Source: DAOMNN01 sp050486545
Lineage (GTDB): Bacteria; Pseudomonadota; Gammaproteobacteria; Burkholderiales; Rhodocyclaceae
DNA length: 10,619 nt
Assembly: GCA_050486545.1 (NCBI GenBank)
Contig: JBJHDM010000085.1
Span: 1 to 10,619, forward strand
Reading direction: 5' to 3'
A program made the position numbers and the translations under genes. Positions 1-9,152 of the stretch are shown piece after piece (within the stretch, counting starts at the first letter, position 1; the number at the start of each line of letters is the position of its first letter). The notes beneath the pieces are model-generated. The model was not told where the DNA came from, did no database searches, and saw only the letters and a list, made by a program, of their open reading frames with translations.

Positions 1-313
1 TGGTGTTTCGGGTGACGAGCACTGCACCCTCGGCCTTCGCACTCGCCCAGATGATCGCGTCGGGCAGGCGGAGGCGCTGTTCGCGCCGAAGCTCGACGGC
101 CAACTCGGCAATACGTGGGGTGATGGTGACCTGGCTGAAGCTGGCCAGAAAAGCTCTCACGGGTGCTTCGCTCCGGGCGTCGGCACCCACCATGACCTCC
201 ATCCACGTTATCGGGCTGATCAGCCTCGGTTCTTCCGCATTGAGCGCCTCGCGGGCAGCGTCAACGCCATTGAGGTAGTCGATCAGGATGTTGGTGTCGA
301 ACAGGGCTCGCAT
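1..313 (-). CDS. vapC: VapC-type PIN-domain toxin (3' end beyond window)
   Basis: This is a probable toxin ribonuclease of a type II toxin-antitoxin pair; PIN-domain VapC proteins cleave RNA with a metal-binding acidic cluster. The 104 visible residues start MRALFDTNILIDYL, with the first acidic residue D6 in the DTN motif, a second at E39 (WMEV), and a third at D85 in the LPDAIIWA motif. They end in VLVTRNT, which in the family leads into the last conserved acidic or Asn position. A full VapC is about 130 residues, so roughly the last 25-30 lie off the left edge. I chose the ATG at 313 because the PIN strand begins immediately. It lies 15 bp after the stop of the upstream ribbon-helix-helix gene, as expected of a bicistronic antitoxin-toxin operon. 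PIN family membership is clear; that it acts as a toxin is inferred from the pairing. Confidence 0.88.
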   Translation of the reverse strand, partial: MRALFDTNILIDYLNGVDAAREALNAEEPRLISPITWMEVMVGADARSEAPVRAFLASFSQVTITPRIAELAVELRREQRLRLPDAIIWASAKAEGAVLVTRNT

Positions 314-328
314 TCGAACTCGCGGCGA

Positions 329-544
329 TCACCATTCCTGCCGAAGACGTTCCTGATAAGCGAGGCCATCCTCCGTCCGCTCGCTCCAGACGCCGAACGC
401 TTCATCCTCGAGCTGAGGCGTGCGACGGGCAAGGTACTCCGCGAGCGCCCGGCGCACGAGCTCCGCGCGCGATGCCTTCTCACGCTTGGCAAGGGCCTTG
501 AGTGCTTCGTATTGCTGCTCCGGCAGATCGATGATGGTTCGCAT
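329..544 (-). CDS. vapB: VapB-like ribbon-helix-helix antitoxin
   Basis: This 71-aa protein is the probable antitoxin and DNA-binding autorepressor of the adjacent PIN toxin. Residues 1-40 have the ribbon-helix-helix pattern: a short beta strand (MRTIIDLPEQ), helix A around 10-22 and helix B around 25-40 (SRAELVRRALAEYL). The tail, rich in acidic residues and Trp (about 45-71), is the kind of segment that wraps the toxin. A GTG at 550 is in frame, but the ATG at 544 is better placed, since GAGG lies 7 bases before it and only one base before the GTG. Upstream there is a possible -10 (TATGAT, plus-strand 577-582, no good -35) and a weak TGAT-N4-ATCA dyad (569-580) that could be an operator. 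The 551-630 gap holds nothing else I can identify. The stop is followed 15 bp later by the toxin start. Confidence 0.85.
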   Translation of the reverse strand: MRTIIDLPEQQYEALKALAKREKASRAELVRRALAEYLARRTPQLEDEAFGVWSERTEDGLAYQERLRQEW

Positions 545-630
545 GATCACGCCTCATAGTGTTATCAATGATCGTCATCATACACCCTGAAAGCCTTTGG
601 TACGGCAACGGCGCGAGGCCCGCCCCAATC

Positions 631-2676
631 TCAGATCTGCCAGCGCAAGGGCGCGCGAGGGTCGGGCTGGTAGGCGAAATAGGTGCCGGTGTGTATCGTG
701 CGCCTCAGGTGATCGCCGAGACTCCGATGATGCCGCGCGATCCGGTTGAGGGCATAGCGCAGCGAGCGGGTGGCGCTGGTGCGGGCGCGCTCCAGGCCGC
801 CACCGACGGTGCGGGCCCTACCATTCAGACCGACGCCGCGGCAGAGTTCGTCGACGAGAAACTGGCGATCGGCGCGCGCGAGTTCCGCGCGGTGAAGATC
901 GTTGTTCGCCTCGGCCTCGGCGATATCCTCTTCCGTTTCGGCGAGGCGCTGCCGGTAGGCCTCGCGGGCCTTCGAGTCGAACACCTCCAGTCCGCATTGC
1001 GCATCGACCGGGGGCGCGCCGGGTGATGCGCCGACGGGAAGCGCGCCACGCTCCACGGCCACCAGGTCGAGAACATGAAAATCCCGGCCGGGTTCCGCCA
1101 GCAGGCGCTCCAGGTAGCGCATCCCCTTGAGGTCCTTCAGGCGGACGGTGGTGGCGCCGAAGGTGACCGTTCGAATATCCCCTTCGCGGCAGAAAATGCA
1201 ACGCTCGGGTTCCACATCCTGCCGTGCGGGCGTCACCGGGCGATGCTTGCGCGCCAGCTCCGCCCAGGGCGCGGCGTTGAGGTCCTCGAACGCCTGGCAA
1301 GCGGCGTCGAGCTCCCGTTCGGCGGTTTCGTCATCCCCCGCGGCGCGGTGCGCTGCTGCGAGCTCGACGCGCAGTTCCGCCGCCTCGAACGGCATTCGCA
1401 GCGAGATCCATTCGAGCATGGCCTCGCTCAGAAGCTGGATGGCTTCGTCTTGCCGCCCGTCGTGCAACGCCAGGCGTCCCTTGGCGGCGAGCGCCGAGTT
1501 CTGCAAGGTGCGGCTCTGGTACATCCGGGCGATTTCCGCAAGGTCGGCCGCAGCAGTCCGCGCCGTGTCGGCGTCTCCGGCCGCCAGCGCGATGACCACC
1601 TGGGCTTCGCGCAGGGGGGCCCGCTGCAGCCCCCCCGAGGGCGGACGCTCCTTGGAAGGGATATCGACCGGGTGGTCGAGCGCGCTTTGGATCATCGAGT
1701 AGGCTTCATCGACGCGTCCCTGGGCCAGGCGCAACAACGCAAGACCCGGTTGAGGGAGCCAGGCATTCTGGTGCGCGGCAAGAAACGCCTCTTCAGCGCC
1801 CGCGAAATCGCCCTTGTGCAGCCGCGCGTTGCCGAGCTCGGTCAGCGGCCAGCCGAACTCCCGCCGCATCCAGGGGCGCAGTTCTTCGCATGCCTGCAAG
1901 GCTTCCTGCTCGGCTGCGTCGCAAGGGCCCCGCAGGCGCATGATCTCTGCCCGGTGCACCCGGCAACGACCGTGGAGCCCTCCGAACGCGGCCCCTTGGC
2001 GCCATCGCTCCATGGCTTCGGTCCATTGCTCGGCACGGTCGTGCTGACCGATCCACTGCATCGCGCAGATGAGCTCGCACCACATCTGCCCCGACGTGAG
2101 GGGGTCGAGGTTGCCCGCGCTCAGCTCCACGGCAACGTCGTCCAGCGCGCTGAGCCCTTCATCCAGATAACCGTCGTGGATGCGGACCCTGGCCAGGGCC
2201 ACCTGTCCGATGATCGAGGGTGGGGCCAACCCGTGGATTCGTCCTCCGTCGATGGCCCGTTGGGCCCATTGCCCGGTCCCCGGCATGTCGCCACACATCA
2301 GGCGCTCGTAGGTCCGCACTGCGGCCAGCCAGGCCCAGACCGGGCTGTCGGGCGCGTCTTTCACCAGACGTTCCGCCCGCGACAGCCAGGCGCGCACGGT
2401 GGCCATCAGGCCCGTGTCCATCATCAGATACATGCCCACCATGACCGCCGCGAAGGCCGCGTCGTGGGGGCGGGCATCTTCGAGGTGCAGGCGGTAGAGA
2501 TCCCCGTACGCGGCCAGCGTGCCTTCCAGGTCTCCGGCCCCATAGGCCGCCTGAGCCCGCAGCTCCAGCAGGGAGGCCGAGGGCGGCACGGACAGGTCGG
2601 CGAGCAGTTTCCGGGCCCGGGCGAACTCTCCGGCATCGAGCGCGGCACGAATCGGTGACAGGTCCGCTTGCGTCAT
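631..2676 (-). CDS. TPR-repeat protein with regulator-type C-terminal module
   Basis: A 681-aa soluble protein with no signal peptide or membrane segment. Residues 1 to about 465 are Ala/Leu-rich helical TPR-like repeats. The part around 195-265 (WCELICAMQWIGQHDRAEQW, later GRCRVHRAEIMRLRG) resembles the TPR region of large LuxR-type or cyclase-linked regulators common in actinobacteria. Residues about 500-681 form a second module: a strand-rich start (VRLKDLKGMRYLERLLAEPG at 511-530, then DFHVLDLVAVE), a charged, probably coiled helix at 565-612, and a basic helical end with ARTSATRSLRYALNRIARHH and RRTIHTGTYFAYQPD. In relatives this module follows an ATPase and TPRs, and its role is unknown. 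No P-loop ATPase, cyclase or LuxR HTH is present here. A CxxC (C493, C496) sits just before the module. I chose ATG 2676 because AGGA lies 7 bases upstream; an in-frame TTG at 2706 has no such support. It is divergent from the globin gene. A regulatory or scaffold role is inference. Confidence 0.8.
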   Translation of the reverse strand: MTQADLSPIRAALDAGEFARARKLLADLSVPPSASLLELRAQAAYGAGDLEGTLAAYGDLYRLHLEDARPHDAAFAAVMVGMYLMMDTGLMATVRAWLSRAERLVKDAPDSPVWAWLAAVRTYERLMCGDMPGTGQWAQRAIDGGRIHGLAPPSIIGQVALARVRIHDGYLDEGLSALDDVAVELSAGNLDPLTSGQMWCELICAMQWIGQHDRAEQWTEAMERWRQGAAFGGLHGRCRVHRAEIMRLRGPCDAAEQEALQACEELRPWMRREFGWPLTELGNARLHKGDFAGAEEAFLAAHQNAWLPQPGLALLRLAQGRVDEAYSMIQSALDHPVDIPSKERPPSGGLQRAPLREAQVVIALAAGDADTARTAAADLAEIARMYQSRTLQNSALAAKGRLALHDGRQDEAIQLLSEAMLEWISLRMPFEAAELRVELAAAHRAAGDDETAERELDAACQAFEDLNAAPWAELARKHRPVTPARQDVEPERCIFCREGDIRTVTFGATTVRLKDLKGMRYLERLLAEPGRDFHVLDLVAVERGALPVGASPGAPPVDAQCGLEVFDSKAREAYRQRLAETEEDIAEAEANNDLHRAELARADRQFLVDELCRGVGLNGRARTVGGGLERARTSATRSLRYALNRIARHHRSLGDHLRRTIHTGTYFAYQPDPRAPLRWQI

Positions 2677-2700
2677 CGCTCGTTCCTCTTGTTGCGGTTG

Positions 2701-2715
2701 TGACAAGGATTGTCA
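2701..2715. promoter_or_regulatory. Perfect palindrome, candidate operator
   Basis: The sequence TGACAA-GGA-TTGTCA is a perfect 6-bp inverted repeat around a 3-bp centre. It lies 25 bp upstream of the TPR gene ATG and 65 bp upstream of the globin ATG, in their shared divergent intergenic region. Its size and position suit a dimeric transcription factor site that could control one or both genes. A second, weaker dyad (GTGC-N5-GCAC, 2730-2742) lies between it and the globin gene. Neither matches the FNR consensus (TTGAT-N4-ATCAA). I cannot name the regulator. Confidence 0.45.
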
Positions 2716-2779
2716 CGCCTTGTGGGCAGGTGCAACGCGCACCCTTCCGAGAACTCATTAGATTCTAGGAGTACTGGAC

Positions 2780-3148
2780 ATGAATGAAACCCTTTTTGAC
2801 CGCCTCGGCGGCCGCGCCGGGATCGACAGGCTGTGCGATCGCATCGTCGATCTCCACCTCCAGAACGAAGTCGCCGGCCCACGTTACCGGGCCCTCGACG
2901 ACAAGACACTGGACCACGCCCGCGAAAAGGTGAAGGAGTTCCTCGCGGCCGGCAGCGGCGGACCCGTGGAATACACCGGGCGGTCGATGCTCGAGACACA
3001 CACCGGGATGAACGTCAGTGCGGCCGAGTACGTGGCCGTGGTCGACGACATCTTGCAAGCGATGACCGAACTGGAGTATCCGCGCCCGGTCTGCGACGAA
3101 GTCCTCGGCATTGCCTATTCGCTCAAGGAAGAAATCATTCACAAATAG
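2780..3148 (+). CDS. Group I truncated haemoglobin (divergent)
   Basis: A 122-aa haem-binding globin of the 2-over-2 (truncated) family, whose members bind O2, NO or CO and are often linked to NO detoxification or redox chemistry. The start MNETLFDRLGGRAGIDRL matches the family N-terminus. The central GGPVEYTGRSM is the conserved E-F loop motif, and H74 in the following LETHTGM is the expected proximal haem ligand (F8). The length is normal for group I. The distal side is unusual: by alignment to mycobacterial GlbN, B10 appears to be V23 rather than Tyr, CD1 is near Y36 rather than Phe, and E11 is K50 or V51 rather than Gln. TAGGAG at 2767-2772 lies 7 bases before the ATG. It is divergent from the TPR gene and followed by a hairpin and an FAD-domain remnant. 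The family call is firm; the ligand and function are not known. Confidence 0.88.
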   Translation: MNETLFDRLGGRAGIDRLCDRIVDLHLQNEVAGPRYRALDDKTLDHAREKVKEFLAAGSGGPVEYTGRSMLETHTGMNVSAAEYVAVVDDILQAMTELEYPRPVCDEVLGIAYSLKEEIIHK

Positions 3149-3156
3149 GTGGAGCG

Positions 3157-3186
3157 GCGCGCGGGCCGTTTGGCCCGCCAGGCGCG
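3157..3186 (+). terminator. GC-rich hairpin after globin gene
   Basis: Starting 8 bases after the globin stop, GCGGGCC-GTTT-GGCCCGC forms a perfect 7-bp stem with a 4-base loop (3161-3178). Outer GCGC segments (3157-3160 and 3183-3186) can extend the stem across a small bulge. No T-run follows, so it is not a textbook intrinsic terminator. It may be a weak terminator, a 3' stabiliser of the globin mRNA, or a processing site before the next reading frame. Confidence 0.4.
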
Positions 3187-3216
3187 CTTCCATTCCACCC
3201 GACAGGAGGACTCACC

Positions 3217-3549
3217 ATGTTGAATCTCGAGATCCGTCGACTTGCCGACAACACCCCGACGCCGGTGAGCATCGCGTCCCTTGCCATGGAGGTCAGGGGC
3301 GAATTCCAGTTTCCGCGCGAGGACGAACAGGCCTCGGGCAAGGCAGGAGGGAACGGGGCCGACGGCACCGGACCGGCCCTCATCGTCCATTGCACCGACC
3401 GGCAGGACGTCGTGCGCTGCCTGGATTTTGCCTCGCGGCATGATTTGCTGGTTGCGATGCGTAACGGACGCAACGCGCACGCTGCGTGGGACGACTGTGA
3501 TCAGGGGATCGCGGTCGACCTGAGCGCGCTGCGCACCCCGCCGCAGTGA
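3217..3549 (+). CDS. Truncated FAD-linked oxidase N-terminal domain (likely gene remnant)
   Basis: A 110-aa ORF with a strong ribosome binding site (AGGAGGA, 3204-3210, 6 bases before ATG). Residues 20-105 follow the start of the PCMH-type FAD-binding domain of berberine-bridge-like oxidases: a G-E-F-x-x-P segment (28-33), PALIVHCTDRQDVVRCLDFA (53-72), then DLLVAMRNGRNAHAAWDDCD and GIAVDLSAL. Family enzymes are about 450-500 aa, so roughly three quarters is missing, including the rest of the FAD domain and the substrate domain. The Gly-rich flavin loop, usually like GGGHN, reads NGRNAH here, and residues 36-52 replace the conserved stretch before PAL with low-complexity Gly/Ala. The stop is followed within 20 bp by a REP-like palindrome and then by convergent metH, so no downstream half remains nearby. 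It is probably a decayed gene; a retained short protein co-transcribed with the globin is possible given the intact RBS. Confidence 0.6.
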   Translation: MLNLEIRRLADNTPTPVSIASLAMEVRGEFQFPREDEQASGKAGGNGADGTGPALIVHCTDRQDVVRCLDFASRHDLLVAMRNGRNAHAAWDDCDQGIAVDLSALRTPPQ

Positions 3550-3569
3550 CGGCCGGTGCGGGAAAGCAA

Positions 3570-3619
3570 GGGGTCAGGCCTGGAAACGTTGCACATGCTT
3601 CAACGCCAGGCCCGACCCC
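3570..3619. repeat. REP-like palindrome between convergent genes
   Basis: GGGGTCAGGCCTGG (3570-3583) is matched by CCAGGCCCGACCCC (3606-3619), 14 bp with a single G-U-type mismatch. Inside it, CGTTG (3587-3591) pairs with CAACG (3601-3605) around the loop CACATGCTT, leaving an AAA bulge. The GGGGTCAGG ends and the CATGCTT loop look, from memory, like the dispersed palindromes associated with REP-associated Y1 transposases (RAYT) in many proteobacteria. Lying between the FAD remnant and the 3' end of metH, it could also terminate transcription from both sides. Copy number in the genome cannot be seen here. Confidence 0.6.
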
Positions 3620-3646
3620 GCTCATGACCCCACTCAACACTCAAGC

Positions 3647-7369
<3,723 letters not shown>

Positions 7370-7417
7370 CTCGGTTCGCGTCCGGGGACACCTGCAGCGC
7401 CTGTGGGGCACGACACG

Positions 7418-7601
7418 GCAAACCCGGCTGGCAGTCTGTCGGACTTGAGCGATCGTCGCGAGCCGAGTGGGAAAGCGAGGCCAGATTTGCCCGTTTTTGA
7501 GGCGCATAGTGGTTCTATGCAACGAAAAAACGGGCGAATATGGACCGCTTCTCCCATTGGCGCAGCAGATCAGCCTCAAGCCCGACAGGCTGCCGGTTTG
7601 C
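7418..7601. repeat. Large imperfect inverted repeat in the metH leader
   Basis: Two arms, 7418-7509 and 7515-7601, are imperfect reverse complements around a 5-base centre (7510-7514). Read inward, both begin GCAAACC. Both then contain CTGTCGG-A/G-CTTGAG, then TGGGA followed by AAGCG, then GCCCGTTTTT, and both end GCATAG. The innermost pieces are exact: GCCCGTTTTT (7489-7498) with AAAAACGGGC (7526-7535), and GCATAG (7504-7509) with CTATGC (7515-7520). The outer edge at 7601 abuts the 3' pseudoknot strand of the SAH aptamer, and the other edge is 49 bp before the metH ATG. The right arm also holds a local hairpin (CAGCCT/AGGCTG, 7571-7592). No transposase or clear target duplication is seen. 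It could be a MITE-like or REP-like insertion, or an elaborate expression platform. Confidence 0.75.
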
Positions 7602-7674
7602 GAGCGCCGTTGTTCGATTGCCGAGCCTGGCCCCCGCATCGAATCGTGGGTGGGGTCGCAGCGCTCCTCGACAG
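7601..7674 (-). ncRNA. SAH riboswitch aptamer (metH leader)
   Basis: On the minus strand, CGAGGAGCGCTGCGACC (7654-7670) is followed by a variable hairpin with CCCC and GGGG arms, then CCAGGCTCGG (7621-7630), then AACGGCGCTCG (7601-7611). These are the conserved blocks of the S-adenosylhomocysteine riboswitch. CGAG pairs with CTCG to close the main stem, and GAGCGC pairs with GCGCTC downstream to form the pseudoknot. The class is known upstream of ahcY, metH and metF in beta- and gammaproteobacteria and switches expression on when SAH accumulates. It lies directly before metH, which consumes homocysteine made from SAH. The expression platform is unclear because a long inverted repeat follows immediately. 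Confidence 0.9.
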
Positions 7675-7681
7675 GGGCGTC

Positions 7682-7710
7682 ATTCTACCGGCCGCCGACC
7701 GGATTTTCCA
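7682..7710 (-). promoter_or_regulatory. Candidate sigma-70 promoter for the metH leader
   Basis: On the minus strand, TAGAAT (plus 7682-7687) matches 5 of 6 bases of the -10 consensus. TGGAAA (plus 7705-7710) matches 4 of 6 of the -35, with a 17-bp spacer. Transcription would begin near 7675, at the 5' edge of the riboswitch aptamer. The promoter sits just downstream of the lipoprotein gene stop at 7717, so metH would have its own leader of about 300 nt. Confidence 0.55.
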
Positions 7711-7716
7711 GACGCG

Positions 7717-8301
7717 TCACCAGTAGTACGGCCAGCCCCAGGGATGCGGTCCGACCCACGGATGCGGCCAGCCCCATCCCATCCCCCAGTGCGTCCGCGG
7801 GCCGGACCACATGCCGATGCCCCAGCCGCCGTCACGAGGATAGACATAGGTATAGCTCGTGCGCACGACCTTGCCGTCGACGAAATGGACATTGAACAGC
7901 GTCGCCAGTACGCCGGGCCAGCGGTTGCGCACGTTCCAGTCCCACACCTCCTCGCCCGACAGCGCGAAGCGCTGCACCGAACGGTGCTGGCCGAGCAGGC
8001 GCTCGACCTCTTCGAGGGTCATGCCCGGCCGCACGCGCGCGAGGCCCTCCTCGCCCAGCGCATCGAGCTGTTCGACGACGCGGCCTTCGGCATCGACCGT
8101 GTACATCCAGGCGGTGTCGCCGTACGGCTGGGTTGCGTATTCGAGCGTGCGCGTCCCGTCCTCGTTGTTCCACACGCGCGTGGGCTCGCCGCGGTTGGCC
8201 CGCAGCTCGGCCTCGTCGGCGTACTCGCGCTGCGCCGTCAGGCTCGCGCAGCCGCCCAGCAGCACCAGGGCCGCGATCATCGCCAGGGTTCTCGACCACA
8301 T
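7717..8301 (-). CDS. BamE-like outer-membrane lipoprotein with aromatic tail
   Basis: A 194-aa predicted lipoprotein of unknown function. MWSRTLAMIAALVLLGGC is a lipoprotein signal peptide with lipobox LGGC; C18 would be lipidated, and A19 at +2 suggests the outer membrane. After the signal come two repeats like the SmpA/BamE fold. The first (about 36-80) has RGEPTRVWNNEDGTRTLEY and MYTVDAEGRVVEQL. The second (about 90-150) has VRPGMTLEEVERLLGQ, VWDWNV and FNVHFVDGKVVRTSY. Residues 158-194 are a striking Trp/Gly/Pro/His-rich tail (WGMGWGWPHPW, ending GWPYYW), possibly metal-binding, surface-exposed or protein-binding. I chose ATG 8301 because GGGAG lies 7 bases upstream; the upstream in-frame ATG at 8325 lacks an RBS. 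It follows pdxH by 45 bp on the same strand, so co-transcription is likely. It is not BamE itself, which is shorter and single-domain. Confidence 0.82.
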   Translation of the reverse strand: MWSRTLAMIAALVLLGGCASLTAQREYADEAELRANRGEPTRVWNNEDGTRTLEYATQPYGDTAWMYTVDAEGRVVEQLDALGEEGLARVRPGMTLEEVERLLGQHRSVQRFALSGEEVWDWNVRNRWPGVLATLFNVHFVDGKVVRTSYTYVYPRDGGWGIGMWSGPRTHWGMGWGWPHPWVGPHPWGWPYYW

Positions 8302-8346
8302 GTCCGTTCTCCCGTGTGTCGTCATTGCCGCCGCTGCCCTCCGGAT

Positions 8347-8988
8347 TCAGGGCGACAGCCGCAACTGCGTCCAGCCACCGTCCTGCAGGCGGTAGGCGAT
8401 CCGGTCGTGCAGGCGCGAAGTGCGCCCCTGCCAGAATTCCCAGTAGTCCGGCTTGAGCCGGTAGCCGCCCCAGTGCGGCGGGCGCGGCGGGCGCAGGCCG
8501 AACCGGACGCCGAATTCGGCCGCCCGCGCGACGATGACGCCGCGGTTCGGAATGACCTCGCTCTGGTGCGAGGCCCACGCACCGATGCGATGCCCGAGCG
8601 GCCGGCTCTCGAAGTACGCGTCCGACTCGGCCTCGGAAACCTTCTCGACCATGCCCTCGATGCGCACCACGCGTTCCAGCTCGACCCAGTGGAACTGCAG
8701 CGCGGCGAACGGATGGACGGCCAGCTCGCGCCCCTTGCGGCTGTCGTAGTTGGTGTACCAGACGATGCCGCGCTCGTCGAACCCCTTGATCAGCACCGGC
8801 CGGGTCGACGGACGTCCGTTGGCGCCGACCGTGGCGACGGTCATCGCATTGGGTTCGGGCACGCCCTTGTCGAGGGCTTCGGTGAACCATTCGCGGAACT
8901 GGTGCAGCGGCTCGCTCTCCAGCACGCCCTCTTCCAGGGCGCCCAGTTCGTAGTTCTTGCGCAGGTCGGCGATGGGGGTGTCTTTCAT
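8347..8988 (-). CDS. pdxH: Pyridoxamine 5'-phosphate oxidase PdxH
   Basis: FMN-dependent enzyme that oxidises pyridoxine or pyridoxamine 5'-phosphate to pyridoxal phosphate, the last step of PLP synthesis and salvage. The 213-aa length fits the family (E. coli 218). Motifs in order: MTVATVGANGRPSTRPVLIK (49-68, FMN contacts around R63 and K68), YTNYDSRKGREL (78-89), YFESRPLGHRIGAWAS (125-140, substrate phosphate contacts Y125 and R129), EFWQGRTSRLHDR (184-196, with R192 and H194 of the signature), and the conserved C-terminus LRLSP. The position of E. coli S137 is H133 here, a change I believe occurs in other family members. I chose ATG 8988 as the family-like start; the frame stays open upstream to 9132, but that is the divergent promoter region. 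The RBS is weak (GAGAA, 11 bases upstream). A TAGAAT -10 lies at plus 9021-9026 without a clear -35. The gene is divergent from livG. Confidence 0.95.
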   Translation of the reverse strand: MKDTPIADLRKNYELGALEEGVLESEPLHQFREWFTEALDKGVPEPNAMTVATVGANGRPSTRPVLIKGFDERGIVWYTNYDSRKGRELAVHPFAALQFHWVELERVVRIEGMVEKVSEAESDAYFESRPLGHRIGAWASHQSEVIPNRGVIVARAAEFGVRFGLRPPRPPHWGGYRLKPDYWEFWQGRTSRLHDRIAYRLQDGGWTQLRLSP

Positions 8989-9006
8989 GTTCGGTTCGGT
9001 TCTCAA

Positions 9007-9021
9007 TGGGCCATGCGCCCA
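9007..9021. promoter_or_regulatory. Short dyad in the pdxH-livG divergent region
   Basis: TGGGC-CATGC-GCCCA is a 5-bp inverted repeat lying between the candidate pdxH -10 (TAGAAT, plus 9021-9026) and the pdxH start. It could be an operator or a small 5' hairpin in the pdxH mRNA. The rest of the 8989-9152 gap shows no convincing promoter for livG that I can identify. Confidence 0.25.
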
Positions 9022-9152
9022 TTCTACGCGGCGCACCGCCCCTTCTGGCGCATTGGATGCCGGCCGGCGGGGTTCGTTCAGGCGGTTCCCCGGCAGGACA
9101 TCCCGTGGCAAAGTGTCGGCCTGTTCCGCCATCCGCCCCGCGAACCCTGCCG

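Noticed and set aside
1075..2658. A 527-codon plus-strand ORF antisense to the TPR gene
   Set aside because: It has no recognisable motif or RBS and lies entirely within the better supported TPR gene, so it is a mirror-frame shadow.
7467..7602. Small peptide frames across the metH leader (plus from 7467, minus from 7557) with similar sequences
   Set aside because: Their likeness follows from the DNA palindrome; no good RBS or domain supports them as genes.
7370..7639. N-terminal extension of metH to an upstream ATG at 7639
   Set aside because: The extension would translate the riboswitch and inverted repeat, and MetH proteins begin near the 7369 ATG.
7677..7716. Possible terminator after the lipoprotein gene (CCGG-N7-CCGG)
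   Set aside because: The stem is only 4 bp with no T-run, and the stretch is better explained as the metH promoter.
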